From contig CAKUFW010000017.1 in assembly GCA_934650975.1 (NCBI GenBank), positions 1 through 33,848 on the forward strand: DNA of 33,848 nt, given 5' to 3'. The stretch comes from an uncultured Collinsella sp. (GTDB lineage Bacteria; Actinomycetota; Coriobacteriia; Coriobacteriales; Coriobacteriaceae). Position numbers and translations under genes: made by a program. The notes beneath the pieces were generated by a model. It saw only the letters and a program-made list of their open reading frames with translations. It did no database searches and had not been told where the DNA came from. This document shows, in pieces, positions 6,745 through 14,831 of the stretch. The first letter of the stretch is position 1. Each line of letters begins with the position of its first letter.

Positions 6745-9087
6745 ATGGCTCAAGATAAGTTTGACGTGGGCGGCATGACGTGCGCCGCCTGCCAGTCGCA
6801 CGTGGATCGCGCCGTCAGCAAGCTCGACGGCGTCCAAAGCGTCGCGGTCAACCTGCTCGCCGGCTCTATGCTGGTCGACTACGATCCCGCGCATGTCACG
6901 CCCGACGACATCTGTACCGCCGTCGACCGCGCGGGCTACTCGGCATCGCCCGTCAGCGCGGGCGCCGAAGCCGTCCCAGGCGGCAGCGCGCAAGCCAGGT
7001 CCGGCGCCGTCCATATGGAGTCGCCCACCAAAAAGCTGGAGGCAGCCGCCTCCGCCATGCGCACCCGACTCATCGTCTCGATCATCTTCCTCATTCCACT
7101 GTTCTACATAGGCATGGGGCACATGCTCGGCTGGCCGCTGCCCGGCATCTTCACCGACCACACGCACAGTATGACGCTCGCGCTTACCGAGCTCGTCCTG
7201 CTCATCCCTATCGTCTACGTCAACGACGCGTACTTTATCAACGGCTTCAAATCGCTCGTGCACGGCGCGCCCACCATGGATGCGCTCATCGCGGTCGGCG
7301 CCACCGCATCCATCGCCTGGTCGCTCTACGCCATGTTCATCATGGCCGACCAGCTGGCCGCCGGACAGGTCCACGAGGCCATGATGACAGGCATGGACAA
7401 CCTGTATTTTGAGAGCGCCGGCACGATTCTGTCGCTCGTCACCGTGGGCAAATACCTCGAGACGCGCAGCAAGTCCAAGACCGGCGGTGCGATCGAGGCG
7501 CTGATCGACCTGGCGCCCAAGACCGCGACCGTCGTGGCCGAGGACGGCACCGAGACCACCGTCGACGTCGATGCCATCCTGCCCGGCCAGGTGCTGCGCG
7601 TGCGCCCCGGCGAGTCCATCCCTGTCGACGGCGTGGTGCTCGAGGGCGCCTCGGCCGTCGATGAGAGCGCGCTTACCGGCGAGTCCATCCCCGTGGAAAA
7701 GACCGCCGGCGACACCGTCAACGCCGCCACGGTCAACCGCACCGGATCGTTCACTTTCCGCGCCACACGCGTGGGCGCCGACACGTCGCTCGCCAAGATC
7801 ATCCAGCTTGTGGAGGATGCCAACGCCACCAAGGCGCCCATCGCCCGCATGGCCGATAAGGTCGCCGGCGTATTTGTGCCCGTAGTGTTTGCGATCTCGG
7901 CCGTGACCTTTGTGGTATGGATGGCGCTGACCGGAAGCGTGAACGAGGCGCTCACCTCCGCCGTCGCCGTGCTGGTGATCAGTTGCCCATGCGCCCTGGG
8001 CCTGGCCACGCCCGTCGCCATTATGGTCGGCACCGGCAAGGGCGCCGAGATGGGCATTCTGTTTAAGAGCGCCGAGGCGCTGGAGAACCTGCGCAACGTG
8101 GGCACCGTGGTGCTCGACAAGACGGGCACCGTCACCCGCGGCAAGCCGGCTGTGACCGATATCGTGGTAGCGACGCGTGCCGATGGGACGCCCACCACGA
8201 GCGAAAAGGCGCTGCTCAAACTTGCCGCCGCGCTGGAACGTCAAAGCGAGCACCCGCTGGCCGAGGCAATTATGGCCGAGTGCGAGACGCGCGGGATCGT
8301 CGCGCGCATGGTTGAGGACTTTGCCGCCGTGCCCGGCCGTGGCGTCACGGCGCGCGAGGGGCAAAACGCCATCGCCGCCGGCAACGTGCAGCTGATGAGG
8401 GAGCTGGGGGTCACCGCGCCCGAGGGGCTCGCCGAGCAATTTGCCTCCGAGGGCAAGACGCCGCTGTTCTTTGCCAAGAACGGTGAGCTTGCCGGAACCA
8501 TTGCCGTGGCCGATGAGGTTAAGGAGACGAGTGCCGGGGCCATCGCCGCGCTGCGCGCACTCGGCGTCGACGTGCGCATGCTCACCGGCGACAACCGCGT
8601 GACGGCCGAGGCCATCGCCCGCCGTGTGGGGCTTGCCAGCGAGCAGGTCATCGCCGACGTTCTGCCCGCTGACAAGGAGCGCCACGTGCGCGAGCTGCAG
8701 GACGCGGGCGGCAAGGTCGCCATGGTGGGCGACGGCATCAACGACTCCCCCGCCCTGGCGCGCGCCGATGTGGGCCTTGCCATCGGCACCGGCGCCGACA
8801 TCGCCAAGGAGGGTGCCGACGTGGTGCTCATGCGCAGCGACCTCATGGATGTCGCCCGCGCCATCGAGCTCTCGCGCGCCACGATCCGCAACATCAAACA
8901 GGACCTGTTCTGGGCGCTGTTCTACAACGGCATCGGCATCCCGCTGGCGGCGGGCGTGTTCTTCCCGCTCACCGGCTGGCAGCTCTCGCCCATGTTCGGT
9001 GCCGCAGCCATGAGTCTGTCGAGTGTCTGCGTCGTAAGCAATGCCTTGCGCTTACGTTCTTTCCATCCATCAGTTGCGGTGAAATAG
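6745..9087 (+). CDS. copA: Copper-exporting P1B-type ATPase
   Basis: Membrane ATPase that exports Cu(I). The 780-residue protein has one N-terminal heavy-metal domain with GMTCAAC (C13, C16), then paired transmembrane helices, an actuator loop with the TGES motif, the metal-binding CPC (C414, C416), the phosphorylation site DKTGT (D458), the HP motif (H503-P504) and GDGIND near 662-667. The CPC motif and the cluster with copZ and csoR point to copper rather than zinc or cadmium. AAAGGAG lies upstream of the ATG. The last codons (SVAVK and TAG) are supplied by the family A repeat that begins at 9072, so the repeat has inserted into or replaced the native 3' end. Confidence 0.97.
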   Translation: MAQDKFDVGGMTCAACQSHVDRAVSKLDGVQSVAVNLLAGSMLVDYDPAHVTPDDICTAVDRAGYSASPVSAGAEAVPGGSAQARSGAVHMESPTKKLEAAASAMRTRLIVSIIFLIPLFYIGMGHMLGWPLPGIFTDHTHSMTLALTELVLLIPIVYVNDAYFINGFKSLVHGAPTMDALIAVGATASIAWSLYAMFIMADQLAAGQVHEAMMTGMDNLYFESAGTILSLVTVGKYLETRSKSKTGGAIEALIDLAPKTATVVAEDGTETTVDVDAILPGQVLRVRPGESIPVDGVVLEGASAVDESALTGESIPVEKTAGDTVNAATVNRTGSFTFRATRVGADTSLAKIIQLVEDANATKAPIARMADKVAGVFVPVVFAISAVTFVVWMALTGSVNEALTSAVAVLVISCPCALGLATPVAIMVGTGKGAEMGILFKSAEALENLRNVGTVVLDKTGTVTRGKPAVTDIVVATRADGTPTTSEKALLKLAAALERQSEHPLAEAIMAECETRGIVARMVEDFAAVPGRGVTAREGQNAIAAGNVQLMRELGVTAPEGLAEQFASEGKTPLFFAKNGELAGTIAVADEVKETSAGAIAALRALGVDVRMLTGDNRVTAEAIARRVGLASEQVIADVLPADKERHVRELQDAGGKVAMVGDGINDSPALARADVGLAIGTGADIAKEGADVVLMRSDLMDVARAIELSRATIRNIKQDLFWALFYNGIGIPLAAGVFFPLTGWQLSPMFGAAAMSLSSVCVVSNALRLRSFHPSVAVK

Positions 9088-9138
9088 GGCGTAATATGCA
9101 GAGCTAAACCGCTTTATAGTCCGTATTCCACCGCAACT
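9072..9138. repeat. 67-nt hairpin repeat overlapping the end of copA (family A)
   Basis: AGTTGCGGTGAAATAG is read in the copA frame as part of S, then V, A, V, K and the stop TAG at 9085-9087. The inverse arm ends at 9138, 29 nt before copZ. In an operon transcript this would form a hairpin between copA and copZ. Confidence 0.92.
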
Positions 9139-9167
9139 TTAGGTACTCAATCGAAAAGGAGACACTT

Positions 9168-9389
9168 ATGAATTACACAATCAAGACTTCGGGCCTTATG
9201 TGCGGCCATTGCGATGCTACCGTGGAGACCGCGCTGCTCAACGTGGCCGGTGTGACCGATGCCGATGCCGATCACGAGACCCAGACCGTCCAGGTGGAGT
9301 GCGCCGACACCGTAACCGCCGAGCAGCTCGCCGCCGCCGTCGAGGGCGCGGGTGAGAAGTTCCACGCCCTGTCCGTAACCGCCGCGTAG
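9168..9389 (+). CDS. copZ: Copper chaperone (heavy-metal-associated domain)
   Basis: Small cytosolic metal carrier of 73 residues, the usual size of CopZ, that would pass Cu(I) to CopA or to the CsoR sensor. It is a single HMA domain with the metal motif GLMCGHC (C12, C15); most family members have GMTCxxC, so the Leu-Met before the first Cys is a mild variant. AAGGAG is placed well for the ATG at 9168. It lies between copA and csoR on the same strand, separated from each by a family A hairpin. Confidence 0.93.
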   Translation: MNYTIKTSGLMCGHCDATVETALLNVAGVTDADADHETQTVQVECADTVTAEQLAAAVEGAGEKFHALSVTAA

Positions 9390-9411
9390 CAGCCGCCACC
9401 AGCCCCTCAGA

Positions 9412-9478
9412 AGTTGCGGTGAAATAGTTCCTGTTCAAACGCTTCAAGCTTTCAATCGGGAACTATTTCACCGCAACT
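9412..9478. repeat. 67-nt hairpin repeat between copZ and csoR (family A)
   Basis: AGTTGCGGTGAAATAGTTCC and its inverse close a 67-nt imperfect palindrome; the inner arm has also co-varied (AGTTCC with GGAACT). It fills the copZ-csoR gap and starts 22 nt after the copZ stop. Confidence 0.92.
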
Positions 9479-9521
9479 GACAGGGGGCATCCGGAAGATC
9501 GACCAGAAACGAGGACCCGCC

Positions 9522-9794
9522 ATGATGGCAGACCATAAATCGGTGACCCGTATGCTCAAGACGGCGCGCGGGCAGATCGACGGCATCCTGAGGATGGTCG
9601 AGGAGGACCGCTACTGCGTCGATATTTCCACGCAGCTCATGGCCACGCAGGCACTCATCGCGCGCATCAACGCCGATGTGCTCAAGGCCCATATCGATGG
9701 CTGCGTCGCATCTGCCATCGAATCGGGAGACGAGGAGCTCAAGGCCGCCAAGCTCGCCGAAATCGAACGTGTCGTCGACAAGCTCGCCAAGTAA
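9522..9794 (+). CDS. csoR: CsoR-family copper-sensing repressor
   Basis: All-helical DNA-binding repressor that releases its operator on binding Cu(I). The 90-residue protein has the family pattern RMLKTARGQIDGILRMVEED and the Cys-His-Cys copper site C32, H57, C61, with the same spacing (25 and 4) as known copper sensors. This argues for copper rather than nickel (RcnR) or formaldehyde (FrmR) sensing. GAGGA lies 6 nt before the ATG. It is third in the copA-copZ-csoR cluster; the operator at the copA promoter is its expected target. A family C repeat begins at the base right after the stop codon. Confidence 0.95.
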   Translation: MMADHKSVTRMLKTARGQIDGILRMVEEDRYCVDISTQLMATQALIARINADVLKAHIDGCVASAIESGDEELKAAKLAEIERVVDKLAK

Positions 9795-9895
9795 TTGGTG
9801 CAATGGGGTCAGGTTACTTTGCACCATCTTGGTGCATGGGGGACAAGTACGCTTGCTCCACCTTGGTGCAGATTAACCTGTCCCCCATGCACCAA
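9795..9895. repeat. Triple 33-mer array (family C)
   Basis: Three 33-nt units at 9795-9827, 9829-9861 and 9863-9895, each separated by a single C, give a strict 34-bp period. All begin TTGGTGCA and end with CACCA or a variant (CTCCA in the middle unit). The first unit starts at the base following the csoR stop codon. Confidence 0.9.
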
Positions 9896-9940
9896 ATGGG
9901 GTATAAAGGCGTGCAGCATATCGAATGAAAGGCAATTCGC

Positions 9941-10414
9941 ATGAATGACTTTATGAAAGGTCGCAACGGCGCCGACGAACTTACCATCGTGCTGGGCTTT
10001 GCCGGCATTGTCATCGCAATGATTGGCTCGATGGCTCGCGTCCAGTGGCTCAGCTGGATCGCCATCGCCGTCATCGTGATCGGCGTGCTGCGCGGCCTGT
10101 CCAAGAACGTCGACGCCCGCCGCAAGGAGAACGAGGCCTTTGTCGCCGCGACCGCGAACGTCCCCGGCCTAGGCAAGTTCGTCGCCAGCTTGGGCGGCGG
10201 TACCGCGGCGGCCAATGCCTCGCGTGCTGCCGGTACCAGCAAGGAGGACTTTGAGCGTGCCAAGCGCACGGCCAAGAAGATGTGGAAGGGTCGAAAGACC
10301 ACGGCCTACCTCAAGTGCCCCAACTGCGGCCAGATGCTCTCAGTTCCCAAGGGCAAGGGCAAGATCCGCGTCACCTGCCCCAAGTGCCACGCCAAGATGG
10401 AAACCCGCTCCTAG
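9941..10414 (+). CDS. Small membrane protein with C-terminal zinc ribbon
   Basis: Not recognised as a named family. The 157-residue protein has two hydrophobic segments near residues 14-30 and 36-50 (ADELTIVLGFAGIVIAMIG, then WIAIAVIVIGVL), a charged linker, and a C-terminal zinc ribbon with CPNC and CPKC (four Cys) about 20 residues apart. A predicted arrangement is two short membrane helices with a cytoplasmic ribbon. GAAAGG precedes the ATG and a TATAAA -10 candidate lies at 9902-9907, at the edge of the repeat array. It is a single gene ending in a shared terminator. Role unknown; nucleic-acid or protein binding by the ribbon is possible. Confidence 0.82.
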   Translation: MNDFMKGRNGADELTIVLGFAGIVIAMIGSMARVQWLSWIAIAVIVIGVLRGLSKNVDARRKENEAFVAATANVPGLGKFVASLGGGTAAANASRAAGTSKEDFERAKRTAKKMWKGRKTTAYLKCPNCGQMLSVPKGKGKIRVTCPKCHAKMETRS

Positions 10415-10424
10415 CCACCGCACG

Positions 10425-10455
10425 TGGGACAAATTAATCAGGTTTGTTTGTCCCA
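10425..10455. repeat. 31-nt hairpin (GGGACAAA type)
   Basis: TGGGACAAA and TTTGTCCCA close a 31-nt imperfect palindrome just after the stop of the membrane/zinc-ribbon gene. The arms resemble those of the palindrome at 10531-10559 and the loop (CAGGTTTGTTTG) resembles family C. Confidence 0.75.
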
Positions 10456-10476
10456 AATCTTAAGTATTTGTTCGAT

Positions 10477-10515
10477 AAAAAAGCCGAGGCCTCGTGTTGA
10501 GACCTCGGCTTTTTG
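10477..10515. terminator. Bidirectional terminator between convergent genes
   Basis: AAAAAAGCCGAGG stem pairs with CCTCGGCTTTTT around a 7-nt loop, with A and T tracts on both sides. It lies between the convergent membrane/zinc-ribbon gene and the amidohydrolase gene and could stop transcription from both directions. Confidence 0.92.
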
Positions 10516-10530
10516 CATGCAGCAACAGAA

Positions 10531-10559
10531 TGTGACAAAGGGACTGTCCCTTTGTCACA
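10531..10559. repeat. 29-nt near-perfect palindrome
   Basis: TGTGACAAAGGGAC and GTCCCTTTGTCACA face each other across a single T. It directly abuts the stop codon of the amidohydrolase gene (10560-10562). Confidence 0.88.
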
Positions 10560-11930
10560 CTACGCCACGCCGTCGCGGGCAAGCTCCTCAGCCAGCGCCT
10601 CGGCAGGCATGGCCATAATCGCGTCGAGCTCGGTGTCCACCTCAGGGATGTGCTTGACCTTCAGCTTGCGCACCAGCTCGCCGCGGCACATCACGTGCAT
10701 CGGCTCGCGAAGCGCCGACAGGTCATCCAGAGGATTCTTGCGCGTCACCAGAATGTCGGCCGCCTTGCCGCACTCGATCGTACCGGTCTCACCACCCAAG
10801 CCCAAAAGCTCGGCATTGACCTGCGTGGCCGTATGCAGCGCAAACGCGTTACTCACGCCAACGTATTTGGCAAAGTAAGCCACCTCGCGCCACATGTCGT
10901 ACTGCGTCACAAACGGGCAGCTCGAGTCCGTGCCCAGGCCCACCTTGACGCCGGCATCCAGGGCAGCGCGAGCACTCTCGATAATGCCCGAGCACACGAT
11001 GTCACCGTTCTTCTTTTGTGTGTCGGTCGAATGGGTCTTCTCCGGATCGAGCAGCACAAACGGCAGCGCCGGACTGATCGTGCAGGTCACGCTCGGTGCG
11101 CGCCCCTCGAGCTGCGTGCCTGCGGCACCGCGATACAGCTCCAGGATCTCGGGTGTCATCGGAGCACCATGCTCGATCGTGTCGACGCCCGCTTGAAGCG
11201 CGGCCTTCACGCCCTCGGTGCTCTCGACATGGGCCATGACCGTGAGACCGACCTCGTGCGCTGCCTTGCACGCCGCCGCGGCGACATCGACCGGCATGCG
11301 CAGCACGCCAGGCTCGCCTACCTCGGTCGCGTCGAACACACCACCCGTCACGAACAGCTTAATGACGTCGGCGCCGCGCGCGTACAGGTCGCGCACCTGC
11401 TCGGCCGCCTCGGCGGGGGTATTGGCAACTTGTGCAAACAGGCCCGCGCCGTGGCCGCCCGGCACCGTGATGCCCGTGCCCGGCGCCACCAGACGTGGGC
11501 CCTGATACTTGCCGGCGTCGATGGCGTCGCGCACGGCGATGTCGGCAAACAGCGGATCGCCCGCGCCGCGCACCGTGGTCACACCGCTTGCCAGCTGCTG
11601 CTGGGCGCTGCCCTTGAGGATATGGCGGACGATGGCGCGGCCCACAGGATTATCGAGCTTCTTCATGAGCGCGCCCGCATCGCCCGCCGAAACCGGTTTG
11701 CCCGATCCGCACAGATGGACGTGCATGTTGATAAGGCCCGGCATGAGATACGCGCCGCCCAGGTCGATGACCTCGGCACCCGCTGGTGCCTGCGCCACGG
11801 CACTCGGGCCGATCCACGTGATGACGCCGCGTTCAACAGCCACGGCCATATCGGACTGCGGCTCCATATGCTCCGAGCCATCCAGAATAGTCGCATTGAT
11901 AAACAACGTGGGACGATCGGCAGTCGCCAT
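10560..11930 (-). CDS. Amidohydrolase-family protein (prolidase/imidazolonepropionase-like)
   Basis: Metal-dependent hydrolase of the amidohydrolase superfamily. From the ATG at 11930 (AGGGAAGGGAG upstream) it has 456 residues. Ligands are visible: HVH (H70, H72), the probable carboxylated lysine K191 (DVIKLFVTGG), H234 (MAHVES), H254 (IEHGAP) and the catalytic aspartate D335 (LGTDSS). The N-terminal PGLINMHVHL and C-terminal GTIECGKAADILV strands form the usual composite domain. It most resembles the Xaa-Pro dipeptidase and imidazolonepropionase-related group; no signal peptide is seen, so it should be cytoplasmic. No pathway neighbour helps to narrow the substrate. An earlier in-frame ATG at 11963 has no ribosome-binding site. 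Confidence 0.9.
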   Translation of the reverse strand: MATADRPTLFINATILDGSEHMEPQSDMAVAVERGVITWIGPSAVAQAPAGAEVIDLGGAYLMPGLINMHVHLCGSGKPVSAGDAGALMKKLDNPVGRAIVRHILKGSAQQQLASGVTTVRGAGDPLFADIAVRDAIDAGKYQGPRLVAPGTGITVPGGHGAGLFAQVANTPAEAAEQVRDLYARGADVIKLFVTGGVFDATEVGEPGVLRMPVDVAAAACKAAHEVGLTVMAHVESTEGVKAALQAGVDTIEHGAPMTPEILELYRGAAGTQLEGRAPSVTCTISPALPFVLLDPEKTHSTDTQKKNGDIVCSGIIESARAALDAGVKVGLGTDSSCPFVTQYDMWREVAYFAKYVGVSNAFALHTATQVNAELLGLGGETGTIECGKAADILVTRKNPLDDLSALREPMHVMCRGELVRKLKVKHIPEVDTELDAIMAMPAEALAEELARDGVA

Positions 11931-12084
11931 ATCGGGCTCCCTTCCCTCGATTAACATGAACATTTGTCCATTATCACCTAGTCCAGCTGGGTTGCTGCGA
12001 ACATATCGGCTAACGGAGAAAGGAGGGGAATGTGAGGATGAACGGGAGCCAATACGGCTCTGCCCCGACCACCTCAGCGAAACA

Positions 12085-12299
12085 TCTCAATCTGTAACAG
12101 GAGGACCACGTTTTGCCCTCCAGATGTTACAGAACAAGATCTTCGGCAGCAGTCCAACCCTTTGTCTCGATCTGTAACAGGTGGACCGGTTTTTAGCAGC
12201 TAGATGTTACAGATTGAGATAATTCACCGGCAGCCAACCTTCCATCTCAATCTGTAACAGTTGCGGACCAGAATTACCTCCAGTTGTTACAGATCGAGA
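12085..12299. repeat. 40-bp-step alternating repeat array, left block (family B)
   Basis: Three hairpin units start at 12085, 12165 and 12245 (80-bp period). Each is TCTCRATCTGTAACA followed exactly 40 bp later by the inverse TGTTACAGATYGAGA. The 25-nt stretches between 15-mers vary. The whole block (12080-12300) is a direct repeat of 13402-13623 and lies 8 nt from the stop of the gene at 12309-13352. Confidence 0.95.
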
Positions 12300-12308
12300 C
12301 AAACCCTC

Positions 12309-13352
12309 TCAGCGCCCGTACCACTGACGCCTCCATTCCCCAGCCAGATCCGCCCGCTGCGGAATACCCGCCAACCTCATCTTCTCGACCAGCTTCCCCG
12401 GGTCTTTGAGCTCGTCGAACGCAAACCGAAGCACCTTGTGCCCGAGCATTGTCAGATGGGATTCTCGCTGGCGCTCCGCCACAAACGGGTCGACGGACTT
12501 CCGGCCCTCGCCGGCCTGCAGCGTATACTTCCCCTTCCCGTCCAGCTCGCCGATGACGCACGTCCCGTCCTCGAGCCGCCAGAAATAGTCGACCCGAAAC
12601 ACGTTACTCGGATCAAGCGGGTCATGAAACTCCACCTGAAGCTCCGGCACCGGAAAGCCGTACGCAATAAAGAAAGCTCGAAAACGAGACTCGCCGCCGT
12701 TTTCGGACAACCCGTCCGCATGCGCCGCAATCACCTGCGCCCTGCGATACCCACGTCGACCATCGCAATCGGCGCGAAGCCGCTCACGTAACTCATCGCG
12801 CGACGAACCCTTCGCTCGCAAGGCAGAATCGGCAATTGCCAACCCATACGAAAACGGCGCCCGTAGCAGGCAATCCTCCACCGTGCGCCAAAACGGCGTC
12901 ACCCACACACCATCGACACGCTCGAGCGCACCCGCCATCTGCGGGCGCAGCAAGCTGCACCCACCGCTCAGCGCCGCGGCACAGCCCGTCTTAACAAGAA
13001 AACGCGGACCGAGCAAATCGTTCGGCACCTCCAGGCTCCACAGAAGCGCCGCGTCATAACCCCAGAACGCCCAATCGGGATGAAACTCCGCAAGACCCTT
13101 GATGGTCCGCAGCGCCCGCTCCGGCGGCATCAGCGAATCCCAATCATGCTGAAAACAGAACAGATACGGTTCGGGCTCCGCAATATCGTCGGTCCCCACG
13201 TGGCGCCGCAGCCACATGAGCTCGGCATTGTCGTGGGTTGTAAGCAGCACTCCTCGCTCAGCCGAATCCTTCAACCGGGCGAGCATCCTATTTCGCGCCA
13301 GCGTGTTGCGAGTCGTATGCCTGCGCTTGCAGACAGTACCGGACACCTTCAT
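12309..13352 (-). CDS. AbiEi-like / DUF559-type protein with PD-(D/E)XK nuclease-like fold
   Basis: Resembles a large actinobacterial family with an AbiEi-like N-terminal half and a Vsr/DUF559-like endonuclease-fold C-terminal half. From ATG at 13352 it has 347 residues. The middle holds a GVWVTPFWRTVEDCLLR segment, the family's usual 'VT..RT..D' pattern, followed by a AIADSALR helix. The C-terminal part shows GGESRFR, PVPELQVEF, VDYFW (D255), then GELDGKGKY (E269, D271, K273) and GHKVLRF, which fit PD-(D/E)XK active-site spacing. The start is uncertain: the frame stays open into the flanking repeat (to 13433), GTG triplets precede 13352, and ATG at 13286 is possible; none has a good ribosome-binding site. 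The gene is bracketed tightly by two direct copies of a repeat block. Role unknown; a defence or repeat-processing function is only inference. Confidence 0.78.
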   Translation of the reverse strand: MKVSGTVCKRRHTTRNTLARNRMLARLKDSAERGVLLTTHDNAELMWLRRHVGTDDIAEPEPYLFCFQHDWDSLMPPERALRTIKGLAEFHPDWAFWGYDAALLWSLEVPNDLLGPRFLVKTGCAAALSGGCSLLRPQMAGALERVDGVWVTPFWRTVEDCLLRAPFSYGLAIADSALRAKGSSRDELRERLRADCDGRRGYRRAQVIAAHADGLSENGGESRFRAFFIAYGFPVPELQVEFHDPLDPSNVFRVDYFWRLEDGTCVIGELDGKGKYTLQAGEGRKSVDPFVAERQRESHLTMLGHKVLRFAFDELKDPGKLVEKMRLAGIPQRADLAGEWRRQWYGR

Positions 13353-13406
13353 CACCACCACATCAGACAAACGAACCACCGTCTCTGTTGCCCGCCGCGC
13401 CAAACA

Positions 13407-13702
13407 TCTCAATCTGTAACAGAAAGACGACATTTGAGCTTCCAGGTGTTACAGAACGAGATCTTTCGGTCGGGGGCTCAGCCTTTGTCTTGATCTGTAA
13501 CAGTTAGACCGGTTTTTAGCAGCTAGATGTTACAGATTGAGATCTTTCAACGGCAGCCAACCTTCCATCTCAATCTGTAACAGTTACGGACCAGAATTAC
13601 CTCCAGTTGTTACAGATCGAGACATTCGGACAGCCCGCGCCAGTCCATCTCGATCTGTAACAACTACGGGTCCAAACGGCCCCCAAACGTTACAGATCAA
13701 GA
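13407..13702. repeat. 40-bp-step alternating repeat array, right block (family B)
   Basis: Four hairpin units start at 13407, 13488, 13568 and 13648; each has its inverse 15-mer exactly 40 bp downstream. The first three units (13402-13623) align with 12080-12300 at about 88% by hand, and about 95% over the last 133 nt. The fourth unit is extra. It fills the gap between the AbiEi-like gene and the gene at 13719. Confidence 0.95.
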
Positions 13703-13718
13703 CAAACCGGCCCCGTCC

Positions 13719-14426
13719 CTACTCCCACTCCTGTTCGTAGATGTTGAGCGACTTGACGTAGCGTCCCTGGGCACCCATGATGTCGCGGACCAGCCGCAGG
13801 TAAAAGCTGATGCACGAGGTATCGAAACCGTCTTCCAGATCCTCTGGATGCACCGCACCCGGCCCGTCGACCGCCGTGTCGCTCAGGCGCGCAATGTCGT
13901 ACAGATAGAGCTGTCCCGCCGTCAGCCAAACATCGTCCACGCACGCGAGGCGCACCGCGATGGCGCCATCGCTCCAATGCTCCTTTTGCACGATATGCGG
14001 GTCGTAGACATCAAAACGGCGGTCGGTGCGCGTGTCCTTCAGCGCGACCATGCCAGTCGCGGGATCCTTGTCCAAAATGCCAAAGCGCGAAAAGTACTGC
14101 GTATCGCGCACCTGCTTAAGTCGCTCGAGCGAAGCGGGCGAAATTGACGCTGGCGGCTCGTCAACATACAGTTCGAGCAGCGTCGCGCCATGGTGATAGG
14201 GGCGCTCGAACAGCAGCCAATCGGTAAATGCCATGTTATAGGCCATGATTTCGTTTTGTGAGGGCTCAGTGCAATAGCTGAGCCACGGATCGACAATGAT
14301 CTCGAATTGCTCGCGAGCCGGCTCCAGGAATTGAAACTTCCGCAGCATCCAAAAGTGAGCCATATCGGCAATATCGTTGCCGACGGCCTCGGCCAGCTGC
14401 GCTCGGTCAAAAACGTGGTCAGTCAT
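13719..14426 (-). CDS. Hypothetical protein, 235 residues
   Basis: Not recognised. ATG at 14426 has a strong GAGGAGG ribosome-binding site 6 nt upstream, and codon use matches the neighbours, so it is a real gene. The protein is soluble and acidic, with no signal peptide or membrane helix. Visible stretches include aromatic-rich HFWMLRKFQFLEPA, a DPWLSYC segment, and a C-terminal RLVRDIMGAQGRY helix; there is no obvious catalytic motif or Cys cluster. It lies upstream of the AbiEi-like gene on the same strand, separated from it by the repeat array, so a functional link is possible but unsupported. Confidence 0.8.
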   Translation of the reverse strand: MTDHVFDRAQLAEAVGNDIADMAHFWMLRKFQFLEPAREQFEIIVDPWLSYCTEPSQNEIMAYNMAFTDWLLFERPYHHGATLLELYVDEPPASISPASLERLKQVRDTQYFSRFGILDKDPATGMVALKDTRTDRRFDVYDPHIVQKEHWSDGAIAVRLACVDDVWLTAGQLYLYDIARLSDTAVDGPGAVHPEDLEDGFDTSCISFYLRLVRDIMGAQGRYVKSLNIYEQEWE

Positions 14427-14710
14427 GGCATCCTCCTCAAACTGATGGACCTCAATTTGAGCTTACGAGGAGGGCAGACGACCGCGGCCAGCACGGGCAA
14501 AATGGGTCTCCGGCTGCAAACCAGATGCTGACCAAACACTTGACGGAATGCTTGACCGAAAAGCTGCACCGAAACAAACCGCAGGTAGGTATAGACAGCG
14601 AACCAGTCATTTTGAGCCAAGCGCCCACAGCCACCACAGAAACAGCAGAGCGCCGCAGCCGCAAACGTCGCCAAATGAACAGTCAGACATCAACGAATGA
14701 GCAGGCACCC
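14427..14710. other. Intergenic stretch without a supported gene
   Basis: Short open frames here lack ribosome-binding sites and family motifs. I see no RNA gene or terminator with a U-tract. The stretch runs from the start of the hypothetical gene to the family D repeat pair. Confidence 0.6.
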
Positions 14711-14808
14711 GCCAGGAGTGTCCCAGCCTGCCGGCATAAAAGGAACGTCCCCAGCTGCCGGCACTTAGGGACGTTCCTTTTGGGCCGGCCGTTGGGGACA
14801 GCCCTTGT
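14711..14808. repeat. Inverted overlapping pair of 50-nt repeats (family D)
   Basis: A minus-strand copy (14711-14760) and a plus-strand copy (14759-14808) share two bases at their junction (CG). Both carry GGGACGTTCCTTTT in the same position as the single copies at 2771 and 21141. Together they form a head-to-head palindrome 23 nt downstream of the gltD stop. Confidence 0.87.
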
Positions 14809-14831
14809 TGATTCGGTTGTGGGCGGCTACC

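Noticed and set aside
13353..13433. Earlier start of the AbiEi-like gene
   Set aside because: The frame is open here, but its first codons fall in the repeat arm and read through it; no ribosome-binding site is present. The start was placed at 13352, with stated doubt.
12085..13702. CRISPR array
   Set aside because: The 15-nt repeats alternate in orientation, the 25-nt intervals are partly similar between loci and to each other, and no cas gene is present. A CRISPR would have direct repeats with unrelated spacers.
14423..14674. Minus-strand 83-codon open frame
   Set aside because: It overlaps the start of the hypothetical gene, is Cys/Phe-rich without a motif, and has no ribosome-binding site.
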